64,000 bases of DNA from Enoplolaimus lenunculus. Taxonomy: Eukaryota > Nematoda > Enoplea > Enoplida > Thoracostomopsidae. Below are positions 12,722 through 25,020 of the stretch, piece by piece; position 1 is the first letter of the stretch, and the number at the start of each line of letters is the position of its first letter. The translations under genes and the position numbers were made by a program. Under the pieces are notes generated by a model. It was given only the letters and a program-made list of their open reading frames with translations, ran no database searches and was not told the DNA's origin. The stretch lies in contig JASANG010001373.1 in assembly GCA_030248215.1 (NCBI GenBank), positions 186,001 to 250,000 of the forward strand. Reading direction: 5' to 3'.

Positions 12722-12965
12722 CGAGAGTGTGCAACTGATTACATTCTGTATAGAAAACAATGTATCCAGCGCACGATGCGTTTTTAGCCAATGCCTCTCC
12801 TTATTTTTAGGGGTGGTCAAGTTTACCGATTCTCTCAATTTCACTCCACGTGTACTTTCAAAACACACGTATGCTGTGTTTCATGCGTTAACTACCTTAA
12901 ATGAAAAGGGTTGGAAAAAACGCAACGTCCGGTGGTACATTAGTACCATGCGGAACCCCAAGGGT
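12722..12965. repeat. Dispersed repeat shared with 31419-31655
   Basis: Both stretches share GAGTGTGCAACTGA, CGATGCGTTTTT / CGTTGCGTTTTT, and GCAACGTCCGGTGGTACATT. The element lies about 170 bp upstream of the GMPR start codon. Its class is unknown. Confidence 0.55.
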
Positions 12966-13281
12966 TGCATACTCTTGTATCGTGAACTCTTGGTACACCC
13001 ATGAGGAAATGATCACTCTTAAACAAGACTAACTAAAATGGCAGGGTTCAAGTGGAGTTGAAAAGACCGGAACCAGAGCCAGGGATCAACAAAGTGTGCC
13101 GAACCCGGAACCGTCGGCTTGGATAATCATGCGAACTTTAAGAATTAATCAGCAGTCTTGCAAAAAATTGTTTGTAAGCCTGTTTTTTGACAATTTTCGG
13201 CGATTAAATGTTTCAAAATTGCCTCAAAATGCAAACAAATTTTATAAATTACACATGGCAGAAAAGCATGCATTATATAAT

Positions 13282-13510
13282 ACAGAGAAAAATAGGGGTT
13301 GTAGCACACGTTTGTGCACTATTGGCACCATGCCAGCCCAAGTTGTCTCAGTTCCAACTGGTGCAAAATTTTGGTACAAAAATGTGGGGTCGGGACAAAA
13401 TGTTTTGTCTTGAACGAGAAGCAGTTGGCATATTCACAATAGTGACGATTCGTTTTGTAAACAAAAACCACAGAAATCTATTGAAAAGCAGTGAAAGCAA
13501 ATTTTTGACT
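13282..13510. repeat. Dispersed repeat, inverted copy at 21480-21720
   Basis: The + strand here and the - strand at 21480-21720 share GAGAAAAATAGGGGTT, TTGGCACCATGCCAGCCCAAG and a following CAACTGGTGCAAAA-like segment. No reading frame is conserved between the two copies. Confidence 0.55.
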
Positions 13511-16480
13511 TGTGAATAAAAGCCAGCGATCATAGTTTAGGTTTCGTTTGCTTAATACAATGTGTTGGGATTCCTAAATTTTTTCATTCATCGTACAATG
13601 TTTTAGGGTTGAGCTAGATTTGTCGTACGATGCCGTCTGTCACCGGTATGGCGCCGTTCATCACCCATACGGCGCCGTCCGTCACTGTTCGTCACTATAC
13701 GGTATCATGACGGCACAGGACGTCAACCGAAATATAGCGCCACCCTTAATGTCACACGATTTTATACAAATAAAATTCTACGCTCCCAATATTGTTACGG
13801 GTACGATCAACGAGTATCCCTGCGGACGAATCCGAGATGATACTCTCACGGGCGGGTGTTCGTGGCCGTGGATCTGCCAAAGTAAGCTACTTGCTTAGAG
13901 GATGACGGTCCACCGGCGTGATATCAGGTTTTGAGAGTCACAAAATCCCGATATCGTCGTACGCCTAAGCCTGCCCCGCATGCGTGTAGGTAGGCCGCGC
14001 AAGCAACAAATAGTTTTCCTCCGTGGATTTTACTAAAACTGTGTGCCCACAACTCTTTCTCATGGTTGAACTTAACGACACTTGGTCACAGGTATAGCTG
14101 GATCCGTTGTTTAGTTCCTGGGGTTGGTTGGTCTAGAAGAATTTTACTTTACTTGGTCATAGACCGTTTTGACAGAAAGGAGGATCAATCCTAGCCTTTG
14201 AGGTTTACATTTGGTTTACTTGCCACTGATTCGAACCAGGGCTATTTATTCGTTTTTCGAGACTCCGATATTCATGGAATCTTCACGTTCGTGTAAAAGC
14301 TCGAGTCTCCCATTGTTCTAACTTCTATCCTAATTTTAGCCATAGCTCTTAGGCCAGGAATCTATTGAGCGCTCCAGGTTCAGGACTGAACTCAAATTAC
14401 AGTTTGGGTTTATTATGAGTTTGTACATTTTATACATACATGGGGTTTATTATGAGTTTGTACATTTTATACATACATGAATTGCTGACTTAGAATACCT
14501 AAGTCCTACGTTCAGGCTTAAGAGATCACTCGCGTGCTTAATTAAATGATTTCAATTAAAATTGAAATTAGTTTATAATAATTGGTAAAAAGAGCGTGAT
14601 AAATGATTTATGAAATTTCTCTGTATACCTGGTTTCGTACCATGTGTCAGCTACCTTACCGCTGTTTATCGCAGCTCAAGGTTATGGATTTCTACTTTAG
14701 ATATGCTCTATGTCTCATGATGGTGAGTTTAATCGCTCCGTATGCAACCTTAAAGTAGACGCGGGTTAACTCCGACTTGGGCTTAATGGCTGGCTTAGCC
14801 TGAGCTCAGGATTCCACTCATTGTATGGACAGCACAACAACTCACCATCATTACTTTAATAGGTTCCGGAAAAGCTGCACGTTTTCGTTAGGTCCTGTGA
14901 GGACGGGAGGAAAAAGGGCACCCCAAAATCGCGCAGAGCGCATTCTCAAAATTCAAGGGGTATTCTAGCCCGATACGATCCTTGATACTGTGTCTGTTTC
15001 CAGAGAGGCACTGCAAGTTCCCTAGCGCTCAGCGTGGTTTTTCACAGGCTGCACATTCAGCAGTTTGATTGTCGACCGGACGAGCCCTATCAAATGCTTA
15101 GTTCATTGGGGCCTGGCTAGAATCGCCTCAAATCACGGGGTAAATTGAAATTTTCTGGACGGTAAGCCTCAGCTCTTTTGGTTGTCATATCCTAAATGCT
15201 TAGCATTAGGCTGAATTGGCCCCCCTACCGTGCTGACAATCAATCCTGCGAATGTCAAGGTTATTCTTAAATGGGTTTGTTTTCCGTACAATCATTGCTT
15301 AATAGCATCTCTGTGCAGATTTCCTGATTTAACTTCCCCCCCCCCCGAAACTTGTACGAAAATCTTGCACCTGCGTTGTCGCCAACGACAGGCAAAATTT
15401 TAGCCCAAAAGTTTACCCACACCCCCTTTGTGTAACCAGAAATTTCTAACTGGGCCCGTTAAAAATTCTTACCCCGCGCGCAACGCGCATACCCCCCCCC
15501 CCTTGCTTCAGCGCCCCGAAACTCTCGTGCACACAAAGTCGTCTCTGTGTGCAGAGAGATCGGTTTGCTGTCGCGGCTCAAGCACGCGAGCAAGAACCGA
15601 AAATTTCAAACTAAACTGAATGTTCAGCCTGTGCACCGCTCTTATATACTGCGCGTGGCTCAAAATTCAGCCAATGAGCACGCCCCGAAAACAAATACTG
15701 TACGCTCATTCTATCGGATAAGAATTTTGGATATAAATTAACCAATGCGAGGCGAATGTTGGATTAACTTCTAAGAGCCTGTGATTGGCTGGAAATTTTA
15801 ACACTCTATTTCAAAACGCAAGTTGTGAGGGTGGTTAGTTAGGGTTACCCCTACCTAGGTTCTGGACACAAGAACGCGACACGGTGCAGGGACAGAGAGG
15901 GTTATAACAGAATTTGCTTTCGCATTCCCCTTTCAAAAACATAGCAACCACGTGCAGCTTTTGCTGTAGGGCCTCCCCCCTTATTGTCAGATGTGGTCAC
16001 TTTGCCAAGTCTAACGATTATGCAAACATTCGGAGAAAGAAAGGGGTATGACCTTGTACGCTAAGCGAGATTAATGGGTGCGAAGGCCACAAAACACAGC
16101 ACCAAACAACAAAAATACGTAATACAACGCATACATATAAAAAGGTGAAAATACATGGCTGAATAACGAAACGAGATCAAAAACACTTAAAACGTCCTAT
16201 AGACAAAATATCTGAACCTAAGGTTCATACACGCACTATCCGGGTTTTCTTTTCCGTGAAAATCTTAAGAATCACACTGAGCTAACTTATATGGGTTTTG
16301 CCTAGGTTATTTTTATGCGCCCCAGGTAAAATTTCACTGACGGGTATAACTCCTAATTCAAGAGCTTAACGGAGAGAGATGCTGACTGGGTACTGGATTC
16401 ATTGGCGACTCGTACTTGCACTGTTGGTGGACTTTGACCAGCAATAACTAGTTAAATATTCATTCGCGAACGGTTCTCAG
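13511..16480. other. Gene-free block of unknown origin
   Basis: This stretch is richer in G+C than its surroundings. It has no reading frame of note and no copy elsewhere in the window. A 37-bp unit is doubled at 14406-14442 and 14443-14479. A TATA-like CTTATATACTG at 15643 follows a GC-rich stretch. It may be an old remnant of a large element, but I could not identify one. Confidence 0.4.
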
Positions 16481-16589
16481 AGTGGTTTTCTATCCCCCAC
16501 CGAGCAGCCATGTCATGGGATTACAACTCTGAACACAAGAACCCAGAAAACTTGTTTGCGTGGTCGCTAACTCTATTCTTTTCAAGTAT

Positions 16590-17730
16590 AAACGTGCAAA
16601 ATTCTGAAATGCCGACAGGCCAGATCTCCCGTAATATCCGTTAGCGGATCCCAATCGGGGTAGTTTTGCTAACCCAAACAATACGCTAAATTGAATGGTC
16701 CCAAATTTAATGTTAGACACCAGAAACCTGAGAAGAGCAACTTCCAAATCTCACTGGTCAAGTGCTAAAAACACGAAATTTTCAAAGCCTCAACCGGCCA
16801 TAACTTTTCAAATATACATCTGCGGACCGTGATAGTGGTGGTTTTCTGAACCAGGGCAACGAGAGAAATCGAACGGTTCCACTTTTAACGCTGGGTCTTG
16901 GCGCTCCGCAAAGCATGCATGTAGATGCAAATTTTCAGAATTTTCAATGGACCGTAACTTTTGAAGTAATCGTTTGCGGACACTGTTCGGGGTAGCTTTC
17001 TTGCTCGGCAGAATGCGGGGAATCGAATGGTATCAAATTTAGCATCGCACCCCGAAAAAGCGAAAATCGCATTTTTCAGAGTCTTATCCACAAAGCGTGT
17101 ACACAATAAATTTTGAAATTCTCAGTTGGCCATAACTTTTTAACTATTTGTTTGCGGGCCATGTTTCGGGGGGTTTTCTTGCTCTGCGCTATGCGCGGAA
17201 TCGAATGGTACCCATTTTTAGGGTGAATCATGAAAAAGTGAAAATCGCGGTTTTTCAGGTTCCGATCCATATTAAGGTGTACACACATAAAACCTTAAAA
17301 ACCTTCGATTGACCATAACTCCTTAAGTACTGGTTTGCGGACAGGGTTTGGGGTGGTTTTCTTAACCAGCTCGACGAGCTGAATTTATTGATACCAATTT
17401 TAGCACCCAATCCCGAAAAAATGAAATCGCGTTCAAACCCCGATCTCGGAAAACTGAGAATCGCATTTTTCGGACCCAGGTCTCCGGACGTGAATACACA
17501 AAATTTCAAAAATTTCTAGCGCCTATAAATTTTTAACCGCCGCGTTGCGGGCCATGACTCGGGCGGTTATCTTAGCCGGTACAATGCGGAGAAGCGTCTA
17601 ATACCAGCCGCCGCACTATATCTTGAAAAATGAAAATCGCATTTGCCTAAAAACCCCTATCCGCGACCTGTACGTACAACCCAAATTTGCCCTAAATTTG
17701 AAGACGTCCATTTAATACAGCGCAGGTTCG
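16590..17730. repeat. Diverged tandem satellite, ~150-210 bp units
   Basis: A core like GGCCATAACTTTT..TTTGCGGGCC recurs at about 16618, 16798, 16950, 17127, 17312 and 17520. Each is followed by a GTTTTCTTG stretch, a GAATCGAATGGTA block and a GAAAATCGCATTTTTC block. The units are strongly diverged, so the array is old or of slow turnover. Confidence 0.7.
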
Positions 17731-17910
17731 GAGTAGCTCTCTCAGCTAAAACAACGGGTCCAAAATGATTGAGACCGGTTTTAAACCCTAGGAGCCTAAA
17801 AGTTATAATAATATTTCAAAAATTAGTGCCCACAAAATTCCAAAATTCTCGCAAAATCCTGGTTGTTGACCTAAAACGGCAGCTGGGATGGCTTACTCAG
17901 CCGACCCGGC

Positions 17911-18143
17911 AAGCAGAACCTGCAAAGACGCCAGCTCCGAACCTGAAAAACGGCAAACCACGCCCACTAAAAGGTAACCATCTTAGAAACACCAAAAAGC
18001 CATCATGCTACGCAACTTCTTTCCTAAAGCAGAACCTGCAAAGACGCCAGCTCCGAACCTGAAAAACGGCAAACCACGCCCACTAAAAGGTAACCATCTT
18101 AGAAACACCAAAAAGCCATCATGCTACGCAACTTCTTTCCTAA
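17911..18143. repeat. Two 116-bp direct tandem copies
   Basis: The unit starting AAGCAGAACCTGCAAAGACG is present at 17911-18026 and again at 18027-18143 with essentially no differences, so the duplication is recent. Confidence 0.85.
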
Positions 18144-19730
18144 AAGTCCCGTTAAGCCTTCCACAAATTTCAATGTCCCCTTTCGCGTTTCTTAAGCCTA
18201 AAAACACAACTATCCCCCAATCATAAACTGTCTATCCCCCTTAAGCTGAAGCGAGGCGATGCTTAACTGAAAATTCAAAATTTTTCAAAATTTCTAACTG
18301 CCGTTATAGGTAGTCTCTTCCTTTCTCCCCCTATGGTGCACAACACACCCTCACCCCTATGATGAATGCCACCCCTTCTTGTGCAAATAACTCGCCGCTC
18401 CCCTTCCGAGCGCAGTTTCTGTTTTGAACTAGGCCGCTCGCACACCCTTATATACTTACAGCGAAGCTTTAAGATATGTATATGTATATACACATATGCT
18501 CTGAACACTGCCGGCTACAGTTTCTACACCAAGCAAAATCTCAATACCGGGGTGCAATTTCCTGCACGCGTTATTGTGTGATCGCATTCAATGCTTCCTA
18601 AACGAGGGGTACGAGTCGGGAGATGAGCATAAATGGGAGTAATGGTTTAGATCAACGGTACACTAGGGACGTTCGAGACAATCTAATAAACCAAATGACC
18701 ACTCCGATTCATTGATCGCTGTTCATACCCTGCAAACCCTTCTCTCTACCCTTCAGAATATCGGCGTTCAACTGTATGTAGTACGAGTGTAAGTCTAGTC
18801 GACATAGTACAAACAATTAATCCTAGTCAAATAGCGGTGGACATGGGGGCTGGACCTGGCTTATTAGGAGGTAATTTGAATCTATATGAAATCAAGACCC
18901 AGATAGTTTTTTGGGAGGTACGGGCCGCAAGGTTACTTCCCGGTTCCACTTTGTAAATCAGAACAGCACCTTACAGTACATCATGTAAACCGCCCCTTCT
19001 CTGCTATCATAAAATTTTTAGACGCATACGCACAACTACATTCAGTTTCCTGAAGTCCACTAACCCTCACAGATCATTCTCTAGTCGTCAAATTCCGGTA
19101 AACAGTGCAACCTAGTCAAATTTCCAAAATTCGAAGGGAAACAGCGAGCAGGGAGGGGTAAAACGTACCAAAGGGAATCCTTAAACGATTATTTGTGGGG
19201 GAGAGAAAGGAAAGAGTCAGGATCTTCTTACATCAAAGTCTGCTGCTAAATACATTAACCAATACGTAGATTCATAAAAAATACATGAGATAACGAATAT
19301 GTGAACAAGTACATACAAAGGTGCATAAATTCCATCAACCAGGTTAAACACAACATGGCTGGGTTTTCCCAACTCAGGCGCCCCCTCAGCTCGTCGAGCG
19401 TCTCCAAACACGTGAAATGTTCAAATGGTGCAGCCCCCTTTTTACTGGTGGCTTATAGTAGTTTCTTTTCTACTCGAGTATTTACGAAAAGGCTTATGCT
19501 GAAATTGTGCGAAAGGGGTGATTATGGAACTAGTCCTATTATGCGGTTTTTCAATAATCTAGTCAGCACTAAAAGGCGCTTAGTTGATTCTTGGTGTATT
19601 ATCTAGTCAAAACTAGGCAGTAAGTCATCATTTTTCTAACCAACCCCTGGTCCGGAACTAGTCAACAACTTGGGAAATACAGTGAAGCATTTGTTATTTC
19701 CGTTGATTAAAACGCCAACTCAAGTACAAA
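18144..19730. other. Gene-free stretch
   Basis: I see no reading frame or repeat family here. A TATA-like CCCTTATATACTTAC lies at 18446, followed by an ATGTATATGTATATAC run. This resembles a promoter, but nothing coding follows. Confidence 0.35.
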
Positions 19731-19735
19731 TATTT

Positions 19736-20017
19736 AAATTAGGATGAACCAATCCAGCATTTACGTTTAGCTCAACTAAGCGTTGACGGGTAGATTGATT
19801 CTTAATATTCTTGACCCATCAGACATGCACATGAAGCAATTAAAACAGGTGAAAATCGGTGACACACACAAAATTTAAATTAGGATGAACCAATCCAGCC
19901 TTTACGTTTAGCTCAACTAAGCGTTGACGGGTAGATTGATTCTTAATATTCTTGACCCATCAGACGTGCACATGAAGCAATTAAAACAGGTGAAAATCGG
20001 TGACACACACAAAACAA
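19736..20017. repeat. Two 141-bp direct tandem copies
   Basis: AAATTAGGATGAACCAATCC starts both copies, 141 bp apart. Only about two base differences are visible between them. Confidence 0.85.
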
Positions 20018-22440
20018 TTAACTATTTAGACACCAGATTAGTTCATTTACAATTATGTACATAAGATGCGATTAAATACATAAAACCACGAACCGTGCCT
20101 ACGGAATCTAAAACCCTGGACTGCGTAGGTATATTCGATTTCCTAACTCCTAAACCTAAAGTCTCTTTATAACCAACACAAGCTTTACAAATTTACAGCC
20201 AGGACGAAGGTTGCCCAAGACAACAATGAAACAATGACAAAATGTACATGAATTACAACTAGCAATAATAATGATAATGACAGTAGCAACGTCAACGTCG
20301 GTCACCGATTCTAATACATCCTTGGGTCCTAATACTGTTTCCTTAGGGCACGTAGCGCATCACAATAAAGATAGTGTCCCTGACAATATTTGTGACATTT
20401 CAAAATTCTATATCCACAACCATCTTCGTTTGATGGAACAGAGATTAAACAATGCTTTGGTGTCATAAATGCTATTGAATAAATCGGTTAGTTTATAATT
20501 TGAAAGTATATTCATTGACTTTTAAAGTAAAGTCTTTCAGACGTAGACCTGTAGTTGTTTAAAATTGCTTTCGGTCAGGTTTTGTTGTATTGACGCATAC
20601 ACTCAATTCAGTTTCTACGCAAACAGCCACCAGAAAGTTCATCTTTTGTGCCGCTGATGCATAACATGCGCTAATAATCAATGTTTTACTTGAGAAAACT
20701 TAAGCAGCGACAACTGCTTTTGTGCAGCTAGCCAGAGTTTTTCACTTCATGCTGTTTATAAATCTGATGGCAACTTAGCTTGCTCCGGCTTAACAGATTT
20801 ATCAGCTTCGATCATGAACGTTTTTCTTCAAATTGATCACTTTGTGCTATTTAAGGAGTTCGCCAAGTCGATTACGTGCTGAATACTGAAACAAGAGTTA
20901 ACATTAGTAAATCAGGTAAAAGTGTTCATGCAGATACTGACTTTGCAGCACAGAAACAAGCGCGCAACAAGGTTTCAGATTTTTGACAAAACGCTTTGTG
21001 TACCTTTTACCAACCTTTTCGGAAAGACAATCGCGGATACATCATATCTAATCATCTCCCAAGGTAACCGTGGAAAGAAGTTGTGAACGCCAGTAGCGCC
21101 TGTTTGGTGTCTAAAAACGTTCAACTCTTAAAAGGGTTGGTAATTTTTTGTTCCATGCTGCAGGATCAGCGTCTTTTACTACTTGCATTAATATTTGTCG
21201 AGACAATTTTGGGGATAGAACGTTCGTATAATTGCAAAAGCTGACCTGTCCAATAAATGATGCCTTTTGTGAATCAAGGCCCGACCGTACACTTCGGTAT
21301 TCTACGCCATTGACTTTCATTGGCGATGCCGAAAATATAATACACAACATTAACCGCTGTTAAATAGCGCAAGCATGATAGAGTTGTCATCACCACTCAT
21401 GACATAGCGTTTTATTGGTGCAAAAGAGGTTTAGCAAATTTAAGCTCTGCAGAATCCATGCGTTGTTTAAATAAACAGAAATTGTAGAACTTAATAAAAG
21501 AACCAAATGTCAGACTTTTTATACCTTAACATTTGAACAAAATCTATTTTAAAGCGCATTTGACGTTTCGAAAGTTTGCACAAATAAAGCTTGCATGTCA
21601 CACATGTGCAACATTTCCCAAAATTTGACCTTTCAAAGTTATGCACTAGTTGCAGTTCAGCCAACTTGGGCAGGCATGGTGCCAAATGCAAGTGTGCTAA
21701 AACCCCATTTTTCTCTACTTACGTAAACAACAAACGTTGTTGCGTTTTTAACAAAAATATACCATCTAAAGGATATTAACAAAAATATACCCTACATCTA
21801 AAGGATATTAACAAAAACACACGCTGTTTTCCGCCCATGTCAATTTAGGCCGTCCCGGTTTTTGGAAGGCCTGTATTGAAACGATCCTAAGCAAGATGAG
21901 AGACTGCCAATTCCATAACACCCTCACTAAGCAATCCATGACTGGAGCACTGAAAAACTATTTTGTTGTTCTAGTAGGTATGAGAACAGCATAGTGCGCG
22001 TAGCTGTGGGGCGAGAAATTCCATTCTGTTCAGGATGCCTTGAATTTGAGGGGTTCCGGATGCGGCAACCCACCCTCTGAATGACAAGTAAAAAGCTGCT
22101 GCCTTTACTACGCTATATATAAGCTCAGACGTTCTATTGCAGAACATTCTATACTGTATTTCATATTTACAACGGAAAATAAACTGAAACTCGCCCCACA
22201 TTTCAGTTGCGTGGGGTAAAACAAAAAAGTGCCCTACAACCAACATACCCCCAAATCATGGATCTCGGGTCAAAAGCGCAACGAGCCCTGAACACATTCT
22301 TTTCAACACAGAATGACCTTTAGTTGTTGTGTAAGCATGTGAAAGATGCGTGTCCGTGTGTAAATGCAAGTATAGTGCACTGTATAGTATGCTTGTCGGC
22401 AGCTTACGGTGGACACATATAGTCGACGAAAAGGTTTTTT
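20018..22440. other. Gene-free stretch with a few repeats
   Basis: A run of 30-bp units around AAAGGATATTAACAAAAA lies at 21751-21820, and the inverted repeat copy at 21480-21720 is listed with 13282. Short frames on the minus strand at 21111-21350 and 21971-22246 resemble no family I know, so I do not call genes. Confidence 0.4.
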
Positions 22441-22570
22441 GGAGAGGGAGGTAAGCTACGTGGCGCAGTGGAACAGCGTTTGCCTTCTAATCGTATAAGG
22501 CCGCTAGTTCGAAACCAACCGCTTTTAAACCTGTTTAGTTCAAAACGTCTGTAGTCTCGAGTCCTAGACA
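22440..22570 (+). mobile_element. tRNA-related SINE, GTGGCGCAG type
   Basis: The block CTACGTGGCGCAGTGGAAC ... CAGCGTTTGCCTT ... TAGTTCGAAACC has the layout of Pol III A and B boxes. A relative at 53488-53625 shares the head and the tail (TTAGTT..AACG-TCTG..TCGA). It is not a usable tRNA, since the stems do not close. Confidence 0.5.
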
Positions 22571-22631
22571 GTCAGTTGGATACTTTTTTCAACAAATCAA
22601 AAAAGCCTTTATATAGCCAGTATCGTTGTCC

Positions 22632-22929
22632 GGCCCATGTAAAGATCAGAGGCGTAACGTTTTTCTGTGAGACTGCAATAGAGTATGCTTAAGCAATAGA
22701 CTAATTTAGTTTGCTTGGCTTAGGCTTAGACCTAGGCTTTATGCTTAGGAATATACTCATTCTTACGCTTAGGCTTAGGCTTAGGCTTAGGCTTAGGAAT
22801 ATGCTCTTTCTAACGCTTAGACTAACGCTAATGCTTAGGAATATGCTTATTCTTTAACAGGCTTACGCTTAGGCTTCGGCTTAGGAATATGCTTATAATA
22901 CTGTTCCGCCCGTGTTCTTGATATCGGCC
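22632..22929. mobile_element. Telomere-word MITE, complete copy
   Basis: The ends are GGCCCATGTAAAGATCAGAG and CCGTGTTCTTGATATCGGCC. The interior carries many TTAGGC words on the + strand. The flanks CGTTGTCC and CGTTGTTC agree at 7 of 8 bases, consistent with an 8-bp target duplication. Confidence 0.8.
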
Positions 22930-23399
22930 CCGTTGTTCAAAACTAAGTTTTAGATAATCCAAACTTAACTTTCGCGGATGCAAACGTAAAAACAGCTGAT
23001 GCAAACGCAGTTTTATTCCAGAAATGAATTTTTTGTTTGAAAAAATTGTGACAGAATTTTAAGCAAAAAAACGGTCCTCATATAAAGGGTTTGTGACGTA
23101 TGAAGTCAGCTCGAAGTAGACGCTGAGGTAAAAGCATTGTTGGCTTTATATGTTTTTCCTCAATACGCTTCTGAGGTATATATACCGTTTAAACGTTACA
23201 GAAAACATATATACATAAATATATATAAATATATAAATATAAATATAAATAAATAAATAAATATATATAAAGTGTATGCCAGGCTGTTATCCCCAATTAC
23301 GATTTGCTCTCCCCACTTTATTGAATGAACCAGTTTTTCTGCGGACATAGAAAAACAAGGCTGTGAACACTGGATAACCACACGTTTTGAAATTTTCCG

Positions 23400-23645
23400 G
23401 TTTTGGCGTTGGTTAGAACTTAGGCTTGACGTTAAGCTTAGGTTATTAAGGCTGGTTTGAGGCTTAACTTAGATTGTTCAGGCTTGTTTAGGCCTTGGCT
23501 TAGGCTGTTAAGGCTTGTTTCGGTCTTGGATTAGGCTATTGACGCTTGTTTAGGCGTTGGGTTAGGCTGCTAACGCTTGACCTTGACTTTGGCCATTAAC
23601 GCTTGTTTAGGTCTTGGCTTAGGCTTAAGGCTTATTAAGGCGTTT
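23400..23645. repeat. 31-bp minisatellite made of TTAGGC-like words
   Basis: About six units of the form GGCTTGTTTAGGCCTTGGCT-TAGGCTRTTAA follow one another with substitutions and one shortened unit. An AT-only tract at 23204-23270 lies just upstream. Confidence 0.75.
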
Positions 23646-24502
23646 TCTTAGACCATGGGATAAAGCTTGTGCGTGAGAGTGTATAAGTGTAACTTTGTGG
23701 AACGTTTCTTTTCGACTCTAATCTAAATAATACCTAAGTTTGATATTTGAATTATGAAAATTAAGCCTAAGCCTAAACCTAAACCTATTTTATTATTTCA
23801 CCCAATGTCGGGAGAAAACTAGCTTCCAAAATTGAAACACATATACAGTATGTATCATTCATTTTTAAGAGACAATTATAAGGCGAATTTATTTTATTTT
23901 AACAATAATAAAAGCTATTAGATCACTCCTTGTTCAGATATTATGCTAAATACAAGCCCTCCTTTAATGACCAGGATTTAGAATGCCTCTTGCGTCCATT
24001 CGGCTGTAAAACTGCAGGAGTGGCGCATGTAGTCTTGCAACTCCCCAGGTTCCCCTGTGTTCATGTGGGCAGTCGCCTCTAAATGGCACTAACCGGTGGC
24101 ACATTTTACTTCCCTCTTAATGCGGATACCTCCAGGGCGTAGCCTGAGGTGGACAATACCGGAACTTTAGGGCCGGAGCCGGATGTTGGCAAATTTTGTC
24201 AGAGCCGGAATTGAAGCCAGAGGCGAAACCAAATTAGGCAGTTAAAATAATGTTTAATTTGTTAATCTATGAGAACCGCTTAGTGCGAGGGGGCTTCTAG
24301 GAGACAACCGCATCCTGCTTAGGGTCACTTGTTAATATTGACGGGGTTCAGGGGTGCGGCAACTCATTAAACGCAACACCATATTTATATATTTGGGCCT
24401 ACCAAGCTGCCAAACCTAAACAAATCGCCAGCCATCGCCTATGCCTGTGAGCAAGACACTTTAAACTTTTAGACAACAGTCCATTATTTGCCATTGCGCA
24501 TG

Positions 24503-24610
24503 GGGTCAATGTTACTTTAAGAGACGTAACTGTAGATTAAGCGTATTCCTAAGCCTAAGCCTAAGCCTAAGCCTAAGCCTAAGCCTAAGCCTAAGCCTAA
24601 GCAAAAACGA
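24503..24610. mobile_element. Second-type telomere-word MITE, left part, with nine perfect CCTAAG units
   Basis: The left end GGGGTCAATGTTACTTTAAGAG and GTAACTGTAGATTAAGCG match the subfamily at 39366-39553. The run at 24548-24602 has nine uninterrupted telomere hexamers. The right end is not recognisable. Degenerate hexamers continue to about 24860. Confidence 0.65.
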
Positions 24611-25020
24611 CTGGCCGCGCATGGTGTACAACAAGCATAAACTAAATACACAGTTTTTTGGAAAATATTCCGCAAAACGAAGCCTAAAGCTAAACTAACT
24701 TTAGGCATAAGGGCATAAGCATTTAGTTTAAGCTTAGACTTCACCTGGTCGTAAGCTTCAACGTAAACTATGTGGCGATTTAAGTCTAAGCCTAGTCTTA
24801 GCGTAAGCTTAATCTTTAACAAAACCCTAAACCTCAGTCTAAGCCTAAAAAGTCCAAACCTGTAGGGGTGATGTTTATATTTGTCGCCCGGTACCGTCAT
24901 CATCGTGCAATATTGCACGCGAGCAATTCGCGACCGATACTGCACGGTAACGAACGGCGTCGGATGACATTTAACATTTTTAAAAAAGACAGTGCCATCC
25001 TTCAAGGGTATGGTTAGGTC

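Noticed and set aside
13794-15907. A solo long terminal repeat, suggested by a TGTTACGG start and an AACA end
   Set aside because: No second copy, no matching flank duplication and no internal coding region support it. The ends are too short to be evidence.
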